64,000 nt of DNA from an uncultured Cyclobacteriaceae bacterium (GTDB lineage Bacteria; Bacteroidota; Bacteroidia; Cytophagales; Cyclobacteriaceae). A program made the position numbers and the translations under genes. The stretch is taken from NCBI GenBank assembly GCA_937146645.1, contig CAKZRQ010000015.1:62001-126000 (forward strand), read 5' to 3'. The notes under the pieces were generated by a model, which saw only the letters and a program-made list of their open reading frames with translations, did not search any database and had not been told where the DNA came from. Shown one piece after another: positions 34,812 through 43,895 of this stretch; positions within the stretch are counted from its first letter, which is position 1; the number at the start of each line of letters is the position of its first letter.

Positions 34812-35249
34812 ATGAACACTCCAAAAATCTTGGGCTTCACCCTGCTAGCAATCTCACTGGTTTTTGGGGTTATTTTTTACGAAAACATTCAAAAACCAAT
34901 TGATTTCCAAGGCTATTTCCAGAAGAGCTATTACTCGCAATTTGGTCCTATTGCTATTTGTGTTGAACTGTTCATAGCGGGTTACTACCTGTTCCAAAGG
35001 AGTAAAAAAGCTAACTTCGCAATGGCTCTTTTTGGTTTCACAGCTATACTTGACATCCTTTTTCATATCACAGGATTGCTGAGCAGCGGAGTTCCCGTTT
35101 ATGGAATGATAACTTTTGTAATCTGTGCTGCCTTAGGTTTTTATATTTCCTTTTCAAATGCCTTTGACCTTGGTAAAATTACTTTGAAAGGAACACTTGT
35201 AAGTTTTATTATGGGTAATGCAGTGGAATTATTTTTTAATTTTTACTGA
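34812..35249 (+). CDS. Small integral membrane protein, function unknown
   Basis: 145 residues with four hydrophobic helices at about 7-24, 43-61, 70-90 and 98-117, and a fifth near the C-terminus (LVSFIMGNAVELFFNFY). No charged catalytic cluster. No family recognised. It sits alone between the hflKC terminator and the convergent marC-like gene. Confidence 0.65.
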   Translation: MNTPKILGFTLLAISLVFGVIFYENIQKPIDFQGYFQKSYYSQFGPIAICVELFIAGYYLFQRSKKANFAMALFGFTAILDILFHITGLLSSGVPVYGMITFVICAALGFYISFSNAFDLGKITLKGTLVSFIMGNAVELFFNFY

Positions 35250-35295
35250 GCCTATAAAGGGCGGTCTGCCATAACATTTCAGGAATTCTGGGACA

Positions 35296-35904
35296 CTAAA
35301 GATTGAATGAAATCTTGATTCCTTCAATAATATTACTGATTGCAACCGCGGTAAGAATCAAACCCATCACTCTACTTATTATGCTAGCTCCGGCATCCCC
35401 AATTATTTTATGAACTTTGGTAGCAAGGAGTAAAAGCACCAGAACTATGGCTAAGACCAAGACTATTATTCCTGAGGTTTGAGCTTGTTCAAGAAGATTA
35501 TTGGATGCATTCTCAGTAAGCAGAACAGCAGCAAGCATCGCACCTGGACTGGCAATTGAAGGCATAGCCAAAGGAAAAATCGCAGTTTCAGTTGTGTTTT
35601 TGATGGATTTAATTTCTGATTCAGGTTTACTGTCACCAAAAATCATTGATAAAGCGAATAGAAAAAGCACAATTCCTCCGGCAATCTGGAAAGCTGCAAG
35701 AGGAATATTTATTGCGTCCAAGATAAGTTCACCTGCAATAATGAAAAATAGGAGGACCAGTCCAGAAACCATTACAGCTTTTAATGCAGTCGCCCTCTTT
35801 TCCTTTTCATCAAAACCTCGTGTCGCCGCTATAAATACTGGTACCGTTCCTATCGGATCAATTACTGCAAATGAGAAGACGAATACTGCTAAAAAGTCAA
35901 TCAT
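35296..35904 (-). CDS. MarC/UPF0056-family inner-membrane protein
   Basis: 202 residues with six membrane helices. The first contains FAVIDPIGTVPVFIAAT, the family hallmark; IAGGIVLFLFALSMIFG and PLAMPSIASPGAMLAAVLL follow. MarC proteins were once thought to be drug-resistance factors, but their role is unsettled. Monocistronic, convergent with the upstream small membrane protein. Confidence 0.9.
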   Translation of the reverse strand: MIDFLAVFVFSFAVIDPIGTVPVFIAATRGFDEKEKRATALKAVMVSGLVLLFFIIAGELILDAINIPLAAFQIAGGIVLFLFALSMIFGDSKPESEIKSIKNTTETAIFPLAMPSIASPGAMLAAVLLTENASNNLLEQAQTSGIIVLVLAIVLVLLLLATKVHKIIGDAGASIISRVMGLILTAVAISNIIEGIKISFNL

Positions 35905-36003
35905 AAGAATCCTAAAGGTGCAAAATACCTTTTTAAGACTAATTCGAAAATCTCAGCATTAATTTGGCTGACTGGTTTGAGCAATTTGAATTCTATAAGG
36001 TAT

Positions 36004-36038
36004 AAAAGGCCCCTTGATTCCATATCAAGGGGCTTTTT
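36004..36038 (-). terminator. Rho-independent terminator of the PadR/MacB-type operon
   Basis: A 15-bp stem with one G-U pair (AAAAGGCCCCTTGAT at 36004-36018 with ATCAAGGGGCTTTTT at 36024-36038), loop TCCAT. Lies 23 bp past the stop of the permease gene on the minus strand. Confidence 0.88.
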
Positions 36039-36060
36039 GAAAGAGTTATCCTGAATTAAC

Positions 36061-38685
36061 TCATTCTGACCTCAGTGAATTCACTGGATTGGCCAAAGCG
36101 GTCTTAATCGCCTGATATCCCACCGTTAGCAGAGTCAGTAGCATAGCGCCAACACAAGTAATAACAAAAGCACTTACTGGAACATCCATTTTGTAATCGA
36201 ATCCTCCAAGCCACATTTGCATTAGGAAGTAGGCGATCGGTGAGGCAATAAGAGTGGCAAATAAAACAAGGATAAAGAAGTCTTTGGTCAGGAGCTGCCA
36301 AAGATTGGCTGTAGAAGCTCCCAGAACTTTGCGTAAGCCAATTTCCTTCGATCTTTTTTCTGCCAGAAATGAAGCCAAACCAAAAAGACCTAGACAGCTA
36401 ATGAAAATGGCAAAGCCCGAAAGGAATGCTCCTAGCTCACCGATTTGTTCCTGAGATTGGAACTTAGCCAAGTATTCGTCTTCTAAAACTTTGAAGTCAG
36501 TATACGCCTCGGGTGCTACTCTTTTATAAGTTTCTCTAATGGTTTCGTAGGCTTCACCGAAAGGAACTCCCTCCTTAATTCGAATAAACTGCCAATAGAG
36601 TTGGCGATCGGATAAGAACATAATCCCGGGCGTACCAGCCTCGAATGGATCTCCTTTAATTAAATCTCTGACCACTCCTATAATCGTAAATTCTGGAAAT
36701 CCCCAAAAATCATCTTCTGTTCTCACCGTTTTACCAATTGGGTCATCAAGTCCCATTTTTGCCAAGGCTGATTCAGTAATGATAATACCTGCCTTATCAG
36801 TTTCTAGCTCTTCGTTAAAATCCCTGCCTTGGATAATATCCCAACCTACAGCCTTCCCGTATTCAGGACTGATTCGAATAGTGTTAAATGCGATTCCTTT
36901 ATCAGTCTCCGGACCACCCCAGCTGAATCCGTCATTATTTCCAAAAGTATTTGTCAAAGGATAGTTGGCTTCACCTACCTCTTCCACCACTCCTGTATTT
37001 AATAATTCCTGTCTTAAGGTTCTGAAATTTTCCCAAAGCTGGTCTGAGTTTTTTGGCATCATGATCAAGCCGTCTCGATTATATCCAGTGGGCCTGTCTT
37101 TGACATGTTGGATCTGTTGATAAATCACAATGGTCCCCATGATCACTATGAAGGAAATACAGAACTGAAATACGACCAATGCTTTTCTGGGAAGGCTGGT
37201 GCTCTTGCCAGTTGTAATCCCTCCTTTTAGTGATTTTATAGGATTAAACGCAGATAAATAAAGGGCTGGATAACTTCCCGCCAGCAGGCCTGTGAGCAGT
37301 GTGAAAAAGAGTCCTGCAAGCCAGAAAACTGGATTGAGCCATGGTATGGTTATGTCTTTGGCTGCAAGCTCATTAAACCAGGGTAGAAGAAGAACCACTA
37401 AACCTATGGCTAGAATAAAAGCAAAAAAGGATACTAGAATTGATTCGGTCAGGAATTGATGGGTAAGCTGGGTTCTTAATGATCCCATGGTTTTTCTGAC
37501 TCCAATTTCTTTGGCTCTGTTTTCCGATCTAGCGGTGCTGAGATTCATGAAATTCACGCACGCCAATACTAAAACCGCTATCCCAAGGACTGAGAAAATC
37601 CAAATGAACTTTTGCTGGGCACTCGTTATGCCTACTCCATTTTCAAATTCTGATCTCAAATGCCAGTCCTTCATAGGGTGAAGGAAAAGGTTTCGCTCAT
37701 GGTTTTTGTCAATGTTGCCGTTATAGGCGTCTTTGATTAGATCACTTGTGGTAGCTAGATCTATACCCTCTCTCAGCTCCACATATAGCCTCATATTTTG
37801 ATTGTCCCAAACATTCAAATCGGCCCAGCCATAAAGGTAAACGTCAAGGGGAGCGATGAACTGGGCATCGAAGAATTCAGAGTTTCTCGGGATATCCTTG
37901 TAAACACCTGTAACTAAAGCATCGACTTGCTCATTGAATCTGACTTCTTGTCCTATCGGGTCACGATCCGCAAACATTTTTTTAGCCAGAGATTGTGAAA
38001 TCATGATAGTTTTTAAATCTGAAAGACCCTCTAACGAACCTGCTATCATCTCTAAGCTGAACATTTCAGGGGCATTGGGCTGCATGTAGTATCCATTTTC
38101 AAGAAAGCTGTCGGTTCCGCTGGTAATTACCCTTTCCTGAGGTCTGGAATAGACCATGGTTACATTTTTGAATTGTGCCTGATAGGTTTCCTGAATATAG
38201 GTTCCTAGCCCTGTTGGGACCGAATTGCTCACATAAATTCCGTCATCACCTCCAAAGTCTGAGCGGAAAAGCACCTGTGCAATCCTATCGTAATTTTTGT
38301 GGTAAGTGTTGTAGGTAAGCTCATTATGAACCCAGAGAGCAATCAAAATGGCTACACACATACCGAAGGCAAGACCCCCAATATTGATTAAGGAAATACC
38401 TTTGTGCTTCTTAAGGTTTCGATACCCAATCTTAAAATAACTTTTGTACATAGCGGTAGTGGTTAAGTTTTCAAATCCTTTTATGGGTTTAATAATCCCT
38501 GGACGAAAAAGGAACAAAACGTCCCGAATAAATCTTAGATCAGCTTTCTTCTGACCCTCTTCTTCTTTTCTGACAAAGTATTCTTCCAGAAGATCCCCTT
38601 CGATGAAGTCATGCATAGATGGTTTACAAAACCATTCGAAAAACTTCATCGCCAGTTTTGGTGGAAATTCTCTGGACTCACTCAT
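36061..38685 (-). CDS. MacB-like double-FtsX ABC permease with PadR-linked prefix domain
   Basis: 874 residues. The first ~80 residues (FFEWFCKPSMHDFIEGDLLEEYFVRKEEEG) match the prefix domain found in permeases encoded next to PadR genes. After a helix at about 100-120 (ISLINIGGLAFGMCVAILIALWV) come two FtsX cores, each with a periplasmic domain. The segments RSENRAKEIGVRKTMGSLRTQL and EKRSKEIGLRKVLGAS are the paired coupling segments. Such proteins pump or sense envelope-active compounds; the ATPase must come from elsewhere because none is adjacent. The gene overlaps the upstream PadR gene by 4 bp. Confidence 0.9.
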   Translation of the reverse strand: MSESREFPPKLAMKFFEWFCKPSMHDFIEGDLLEEYFVRKEEEGQKKADLRFIRDVLFLFRPGIIKPIKGFENLTTTAMYKSYFKIGYRNLKKHKGISLINIGGLAFGMCVAILIALWVHNELTYNTYHKNYDRIAQVLFRSDFGGDDGIYVSNSVPTGLGTYIQETYQAQFKNVTMVYSRPQERVITSGTDSFLENGYYMQPNAPEMFSLEMIAGSLEGLSDLKTIMISQSLAKKMFADRDPIGQEVRFNEQVDALVTGVYKDIPRNSEFFDAQFIAPLDVYLYGWADLNVWDNQNMRLYVELREGIDLATTSDLIKDAYNGNIDKNHERNLFLHPMKDWHLRSEFENGVGITSAQQKFIWIFSVLGIAVLVLACVNFMNLSTARSENRAKEIGVRKTMGSLRTQLTHQFLTESILVSFFAFILAIGLVVLLLPWFNELAAKDITIPWLNPVFWLAGLFFTLLTGLLAGSYPALYLSAFNPIKSLKGGITTGKSTSLPRKALVVFQFCISFIVIMGTIVIYQQIQHVKDRPTGYNRDGLIMMPKNSDQLWENFRTLRQELLNTGVVEEVGEANYPLTNTFGNNDGFSWGGPETDKGIAFNTIRISPEYGKAVGWDIIQGRDFNEELETDKAGIIITESALAKMGLDDPIGKTVRTEDDFWGFPEFTIIGVVRDLIKGDPFEAGTPGIMFLSDRQLYWQFIRIKEGVPFGEAYETIRETYKRVAPEAYTDFKVLEDEYLAKFQSQEQIGELGAFLSGFAIFISCLGLFGLASFLAEKRSKEIGLRKVLGASTANLWQLLTKDFFILVLFATLIASPIAYFLMQMWLGGFDYKMDVPVSAFVITCVGAMLLTLLTVGYQAIKTALANPVNSLRSE

Positions 38686-39032
38686 GCTAGTAAGGCTTGG
38701 AGTTTGAGATCAAAAATGGTCTTGGGCATAGCATCCCAAAGCTGATCCCTCATGGCTTTGGAATAGGCAATCGCTTGTTTTCCCAAAGCGGTTATTTCAA
38801 AGAATCGCTTAGGTCTGCCTGCACGCTCTTTGGTTGGTTCGCCTGCGTAGGACTTCAGGTATCCTTTCTCTTCGAGTCTCTTTAATGCAGTATGCAAAGC
38901 GCCCATACTGACACTTCGCGCTAAACGATCTTCGATTTCATTTTTTATGGCAACGCTGTATGCAGAATTATTCAGAATCCCCACGGTGAGCATTACAATT
39001 TCTTCGAATTCTCCTAATTGAAAATTTTTCAT
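38682..39032 (-). CDS. PadR-family transcriptional regulator
   Basis: 116 residues. The winged helix runs LGEFEEIVMLTVGILNNSAYSVAIKNEIEDRLARSVSMGALHTALKRLEEKGYLKSYAG, then RAGRPKRFFEITALGKQA. A short C-terminal helix follows. PadR proteins repress their own operon until an inducer binds. It is co-transcribed with the permease (4-bp overlap), and paired direct repeats upstream (39046-39086) are a likely operator. Confidence 0.93.
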   Translation of the reverse strand: MKNFQLGEFEEIVMLTVGILNNSAYSVAIKNEIEDRLARSVSMGALHTALKRLEEKGYLKSYAGEPTKERAGRPKRFFEITALGKQAIAYSKAMRDQLWDAMPKTIFDLKLQALLA

Positions 39033-39045
39033 AACATTTAAATAA

Positions 39046-39086
39046 TATCCAAATGTAGGAAAATGTTTTTATCTAAATGTAGAAAT
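39046..39086. promoter_or_regulatory. Direct-repeat operator and -7 element upstream of the PadR gene
   Basis: TATCCAAATGTAGGAAA (39046-39062) and TATCTAAATGTAGAAAT (39070-39086) are near-identical direct repeats 24 bp apart, on one face of the helix. On the minus strand the first includes TACATTTG (39057-39050), an exact TAnnTTTG -7 match, so a bound PadR would cover the promoter. Operator role is an inference. Confidence 0.55.
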
Positions 39087-39131
39087 ATTAAAAAATTGTT
39101 TTTTGTGCTTGTTTAATGATTAGGGGAGAAT

Positions 39132-39160
39132 AAAAAAAGACCTCCATTTGGAGGTCTTTT
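39132..39160 (-). terminator. Rho-independent terminator facing the antiporter operon
   Basis: Perfect 11-bp stem AAAAGACCTCC (39135-39145) with GGAGGTCTTTT (39150-39160), 4-nt loop. On the minus strand it ends in seven Ts (39138-39132). It lies about 200 bp beyond the antiporter stop. Confidence 0.88.
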
Positions 39161-39194
39161 GAATGCCGATCATCAACTAAACTTGAGAAAAGCT

Positions 39195-39249
39195 TTACCC
39201 CGTGTGGGTAATTGAGCAAACTCAATCCGGCACTATTACATACCGGATT
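39195..39249. other. Structured non-coding region (three inverted repeats)
   Basis: In the 327-bp gap between the PadR gene and the antiporter I find no gene, but three successive perfect inverted repeats: TTACCC/GGGTAA (39195-39211), ATTGAG/CTCAAT (39211-39226) and AATCCGG/CCGGATT (39224-39249). The last two share three bases. On the minus strand they precede a strong terminator, so this is either a structured 3' end of the antiporter transcript or a small RNA. Confidence 0.4.
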
Positions 39250-39359
39250 TTGGATGTATAAGTTCTAGGGATTTCAATAAATATGACCTTGGGTAAAATG
39301 AACGGATTATTGGTGTTAAAGACCCTTAAGCAGTCAAAAAAGAAAGGAAATAACCCAAA

Positions 39360-40637
39360 CTATTTGTCGTCTTGCTCTCCTTCAATCAAGGTTGGTGCCT
39401 TCCAGCGGACATTATCTACCTTCCTATTTTGTGCTTTTTGAATAGCCTGCTGACTTCTCTTTTTATCATAGATCATGGCGAAGGTCATAATTAAGCTTGT
39501 TCCAATAATTACAAAAAGTAGAATACCTGGCTCAAAGCTTTCGATTTGTGCTTCTACAGGAATGGCGTAAAAGAGTAGGACCGTAATTAAGCCTCTCGGC
39601 GCAATGAATAACTGGGGGAGCATGTCCTTCCCCACGAAAATCATCAATAAAATCAACCTAATGAGGTAAATAGATAAAATTAGAAGAGAGCTAATCAGTG
39701 CAACTTGCCAGTCAAAAAGTGAAGAAACTACGATGGTAATGCCAAAAATCACAAAGAAGAAAGTCCTTACTACGAAAGCTGATTCAGCTGTAATGGTATG
39801 AAGTTCATGATATATCTGATGCGCTTTCTCGTAATTCAACCATCGTGATAATTTTCCCTGAAAGAAGATTTTCATATTGGCGATGACCAAGCCAAAAATC
39901 AGAATGATCAGCAAGGAGGAGAGATGCATTTTCTTACCTAAGGAATACAGCAGAAGGAGTAAAGCGATAAGTAAAAAGAGCTTTACCTGGCTTCTAATAT
40001 TCTGAAAAACCAGAATGATTGCATAGCTGGCGATCAAGGAAATTATTATGGTCAGAACGACATTTCCTCCAAAGCCAAAAAGGCCAGAACCTTCACTTGG
40101 GTCTAATCTTCCGGTAAGGAAATAAAACATCATAATCCCTAGAATATCCGAGAAAGTGCCCTCATAAATATGGAATTCCCGTTTTGCTTTGTTTAGGCCT
40201 TCTACACTAGGAATAATGATGGCACTCGACAGAATGGAAAGAGGGGTGGCATAAAGCCAAGCCGACTGTGTGCTCATGTCTGTAATGAAGTATTGCAGAA
40301 TCCATACGGCAACCCAGGCAGAGGCCAAAAGCCCAATCAAAGCCACTGCGAAGGATTTTAAGATAGGTATGAGTTTTTCTCGTTTTAGCTCAAGTTCTAA
40401 AGCTGCTTCCAGGACAATCATGATCAGACCCACTATACCCAGTACTTCAAGAATAGGAAAGAAATCAATTCGTTCATCTGTAACACTCCTTAAGAGGTAT
40501 TGAAGCCCTATTCCGAGACCGATCAGCATGAGCACAGATGGTATATTCGTTCGTTTTGATATCCCGTTAAATAAGAACGAAAGTATCAAAATGACCGAAG
40601 CCTCGATAATCAGATTATATGATGAAATTATTTCCAT
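39360..40637 (-). CDS. Cation:proton antiporter (CPA1/NhaP-like)
   Basis: 425 residues, about 12 membrane helices covering the whole length to ~405, then a short polar tail with no RCK or cNMP domain. In the ion-binding helix the usual ND/DD pair appears as EGTFSDIL with Asp164, keeping the essential acid. It should exchange Na+ or K+ for H+. It is the last gene of a three-gene unit with an MscS-like protein (3 bp upstream) and a P-loop ATPase, an unusual partnership for such an antiporter. Confidence 0.85.
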   Translation of the reverse strand: MEIISSYNLIIEASVILILSFLFNGISKRTNIPSVLMLIGLGIGLQYLLRSVTDERIDFFPILEVLGIVGLIMIVLEAALELELKREKLIPILKSFAVALIGLLASAWVAVWILQYFITDMSTQSAWLYATPLSILSSAIIIPSVEGLNKAKREFHIYEGTFSDILGIMMFYFLTGRLDPSEGSGLFGFGGNVVLTIIISLIASYAIILVFQNIRSQVKLFLLIALLLLLYSLGKKMHLSSLLIILIFGLVIANMKIFFQGKLSRWLNYEKAHQIYHELHTITAESAFVVRTFFFVIFGITIVVSSLFDWQVALISSLLILSIYLIRLILLMIFVGKDMLPQLFIAPRGLITVLLFYAIPVEAQIESFEPGILLFVIIGTSLIMTFAMIYDKKRSQQAIQKAQNRKVDNVRWKAPTLIEGEQDDK

Positions 40638-40640
40638 TGC

Positions 40641-41357
40641 TTATTCAAATTTATCGGTTTGGCTGGTTTCAATTTCATGACCAGCCAGATAGATACTCAG
40701 ATCCTCTATCTGTGCTCCTTGCTCAAGGGTAAATTGATAAAGGAAAACATCTTTAGATTTTGTTGCTCTTAATGATGAGCTATTTCCAAACGATAAGACA
40801 GGATGATCAAAAAGTATATCTAGTATTTGGGCAGCTGTTTTTTCCGACTTGATATAAATGGACTGAAGCTGCTGATTCGTTTCCTGAGCTATCACTGCAA
40901 AGCCCATTCGTTCGAAATCTCTGTACCAGACAAATTGTTCTCCAGTATCCGTACCGAGGATCAGTCCTAGTCTGGACACTCGATTGATCAGTCCTCTAGT
41001 ACCTTCATTTTGTACTAAAGCTCCTACTTCTAACATCGGATTGGCTTTGAGAAATAGTCCGCTTACATAATTCCTCAGATAGGGAAAAGTGAAAATTCCT
41101 ACTACCCCAGCAAAGATACCGTGCCAGATGGGGTTGATGGCGATAAATCCGAGAATCAGGATCAGCCAGGCCGTTGGGATGTAAAATAACTCGAATCTCT
41201 TGCTGCTAAGTTTCAGCCTGTTTCCTATTCTATTTTGCGCCATATAGCGCTCCATAGCCAGTTTCAGCAGGTAAATGAGTCCATAAAGAACCAGAAGGAA
41301 AAGAGCCAGCATCCATAGATTTTGCCAGCCGAATATGGTTTCGTCTTGCTCCATCAT
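40641..41357 (-). CDS. MscS-like membrane protein (degenerate small-conductance channel family)
   Basis: 238 residues. Helices at about 12-33, 55-70 and 73-92 are followed by a beta-rich segment LFLKANPMLEVGALVQNEGTRGLINRVSRLGLILGTDTGEQFVWYRDFE, which parallels the MscS pore-exit/beta domain (G-x-V...G-x-V...T-x-L-x-T...). The usual Gly/Ala-rich pore helix is not well preserved. The C-terminal part is alpha/beta (QILDILFDHPVLSF..., VFLYQFTLEQGAQIEDLSIYLAGHE). Its start overlaps the ATPase stop (TAATG). Channel activity is unproven. Confidence 0.65.
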   Translation of the reverse strand: MMEQDETIFGWQNLWMLALFLLVLYGLIYLLKLAMERYMAQNRIGNRLKLSSKRFELFYIPTAWLILILGFIAINPIWHGIFAGVVGIFTFPYLRNYVSGLFLKANPMLEVGALVQNEGTRGLINRVSRLGLILGTDTGEQFVWYRDFERMGFAVIAQETNQQLQSIYIKSEKTAAQILDILFDHPVLSFGNSSSLRATKSKDVFLYQFTLEQGAQIEDLSIYLAGHEIETSQTDKFE

Positions 41358-43738
41358 TAGAAAACCTCTTTGTATTTCAATAGTGTATAAACATCCTGCT
41401 TGATCAAATCTTCTACTATCAGTCTTCCCTTTTCGTCTCTACCTAAAATATGGATGTTCAAAAGTTTACGTATGGCTGGTCTGAATTCTACTTCAAAGCG
41501 ATCAGGGAAATAATTTTTGAATTCCAACTCCGTGCCGAAACCATAAAGAAGGCAATGCTTCAGAATGATGATTTCTTTTGGAGTTAGAAAATCATTCAAT
41601 TGAATATTTCGATCAGCGAACTTGACCGCATCTTCTTCAATCAAATCAGTAGAAAATGTCCACGCCTGAAGAACTGCTCCAAGATTAAAGTCAAATTTCT
41701 TACTTAATGACCAGATCTTTCTATTGATTTCCCTTTCTGTAAGCTCTTGATCCTCTGAATCGAAAAGAGTTTTATGGGAGGCTCTATGTCTAAGCATAAT
41801 GGCCTTGTAAATCTGTTCGATACTTGCCGAGTCAAGATTGAAGAAATTGGTAAATGAAGCAGAAAATTGGAGTCTTGTATCCAGGTGTTTAACCATTACC
41901 TCCGGTAGTGTAGCTAGTACTAAAGCCCTTTTTCCATGGGTTGTGATAAAATCCGTAATCGCCTTAATATTGGATAAAAGGCTATTTTTTTTGTCTCGCC
42001 AAAGGTGCAAATCATCAATAATGATCAGCGGGCTTGAGTTTTGCATCGATCTCTTAATGAAATCAAAAGACTCCTTCAGATTATGTGTGGCTCTGTATTT
42101 TCTACCTTCAACCACTAGATCAGTCTCAGGACTCAGAAGAATGGTGTTTTTTGGGAAAGCCACCTTCGAAAGATGTTCCGCCATGGTCGATTTACCGCAT
42201 AAAGGTGCTCCTGCCAAAAGAATGGATCTGCTTTTTCCACCTCTCCATTGTTCAACAATAAGATCCAATTGATCTTCAATCTCTTTTCTTGGCACTAGGA
42301 ATAAATCACCCACAAAATTTTTCGTCAAAAACAGAGTATGATAATGATCTGGATGAAGATCATGAGTCCGGTTTTCTATCACCTGCATGGCGATCTCTAA
42401 CTTTTCATGAGCAGATTTCTCCTTCGTCTCTCGATATTTTCTACCAAGAAGTTGCAGGAAAGAATCCCACCCATTTTTTAGCTGCTGACCTAAATTCTTG
42501 TTGCGATTATTTATGGTGCCAAAAGTGGTCTGCAAGGGGACCTTTAAAAATTCAGAATCCTCATAGACGGAAGTAGCATAGAAATCCTTTTTTATGGTTT
42601 CATCGATGTGAATAAGAAGATTCGTGGCACGAGTAGAATTTTCCTGAATTCCTTCTAGCAGGCGAGAAACTGCCTGATGATCAGATTTAAAGTTTTGATT
42701 GCCTTCGGATTGCTTAGCGATGGTCAAACTGCCTCGAATTTGAGAAATCACATGTTTGATCCTGGAAATCATACCTTCCTGATCCTCCCAAAGCTCGATT
42801 ATATCAGGAAGGATAAAGTAATCCAGCCACTTTGTCGTGGTTTTCTTGAAGTCAATATTCTTGGTAATCAGTGCTCCGTTGTTACTAGCGGCAGGTACTG
42901 AGAAGCTCTTTAAGCTTCCGAGCCAATCCTCTAAAATTCTAACCTGATGGTCCTGCTTACCTTCGAAAGTCAACAACTCTTCCAGAACATCTTCCAGCCA
43001 TTTAAGGGCTTTATCAATTTCAAGGGTTTTTTCTAACTCCGAAACTAGTCTTTCAGACTCTCTTGCCCTATGGAGGAACGCCCTGTTTTGTCCTCGAATT
43101 TCAAACCCCATTCTCTCAAGATTCGAGCGAATAAGTGAAAAGGTCATGATGGTTTCTTTCATGAGATCATCCGTAGAGATGATATCCACCATTTGTTTGT
43201 TCAATGTCTCAAATTGAGCTTTATAAACACCCCACGGGTTTTTCAGGTGGAGAACTTCTTCAAACTTTCTTTCCAGAGCACCTTCCTTCGTTTTCAAAAC
43301 TTCGATTTCTCCGGCCATCTCCTTTTGAACAGAAGCTAGGGCTTCCTGGATAATTTCTTTGCTGTCCAAAGTATGATTTGAAAGCGAAGACTTTTCTATC
43401 TTCTTCTCAGCCAACAGATGCTCTGCAATCTTTTCCTGAAGAATGGTATCCCGCAGAAGAATTTGTAAGTCTTTAAATTTTTCTGGTAGGAAGTAATCCC
43501 AGAGATACCCTTCCATTGAGGGGATTTCTTCTTCAGATTCAGATTTAGGAAAGTATTTATCGGCCTCTCGGAAGTATTGATCAGTGAGATTTTTGGCATT
43601 CGAAAGCAATAGACTACTCAATGGGCCTTCTATTGTACCCAATTTCCCCGCCATGCTTTCAAGGCTAGACTGAAACTCTGCCAGACTATCTTTAACCTGT
43701 GGAATAGCGGCGGTTCTTATGTCTTGAATCTTATCCAT
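41357..43738 (-). CDS. Coiled-coil P-loop ATPase with C-terminal winged helix
   Basis: 793 residues and no signal peptide or membrane helix. The first ~470 residues are mostly long helices (coiled-coil-like; KEIIQEALASVQKEMAGEIEVLKTKEG). A P-loop domain follows: Walker A GAPLCGKST (510-518), Walker B LIIIDD (571-576), then a sensor-like LVLATLPEV. The last 75 residues (LTPKEIIILKHCLLYG... RPAIRKLLNIHILGRDEKGRLIVEDLI) look like a winged helix. The overall plan resembles signalling STAND/AAA ATPases. First gene of an operon with the MscS-like protein and the antiporter. No family name known to me. Confidence 0.7.
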   Translation of the reverse strand: MDKIQDIRTAAIPQVKDSLAEFQSSLESMAGKLGTIEGPLSSLLLSNAKNLTDQYFREADKYFPKSESEEEIPSMEGYLWDYFLPEKFKDLQILLRDTILQEKIAEHLLAEKKIEKSSLSNHTLDSKEIIQEALASVQKEMAGEIEVLKTKEGALERKFEEVLHLKNPWGVYKAQFETLNKQMVDIISTDDLMKETIMTFSLIRSNLERMGFEIRGQNRAFLHRARESERLVSELEKTLEIDKALKWLEDVLEELLTFEGKQDHQVRILEDWLGSLKSFSVPAASNNGALITKNIDFKKTTTKWLDYFILPDIIELWEDQEGMISRIKHVISQIRGSLTIAKQSEGNQNFKSDHQAVSRLLEGIQENSTRATNLLIHIDETIKKDFYATSVYEDSEFLKVPLQTTFGTINNRNKNLGQQLKNGWDSFLQLLGRKYRETKEKSAHEKLEIAMQVIENRTHDLHPDHYHTLFLTKNFVGDLFLVPRKEIEDQLDLIVEQWRGGKSRSILLAGAPLCGKSTMAEHLSKVAFPKNTILLSPETDLVVEGRKYRATHNLKESFDFIKRSMQNSSPLIIIDDLHLWRDKKNSLLSNIKAITDFITTHGKRALVLATLPEVMVKHLDTRLQFSASFTNFFNLDSASIEQIYKAIMLRHRASHKTLFDSEDQELTEREINRKIWSLSKKFDFNLGAVLQAWTFSTDLIEEDAVKFADRNIQLNDFLTPKEIIILKHCLLYGFGTELEFKNYFPDRFEVEFRPAIRKLLNIHILGRDEKGRLIVEDLIKQDVYTLLKYKEVF

Positions 43739-43895
43739 CTGAAGGTTTGTGGGAGTTAAAGAAAGTCTTTTTCTGGCAAATGCAAAGAGGAAATCCTTGC
43801 AATGGGGATGAAATCAAGTGCCCGATATCCCGGAAAATGAAAAATAATTCTTTGATGAAAGTCTAAAAACGATAAATAAGGCTAATGGTTTTGCC

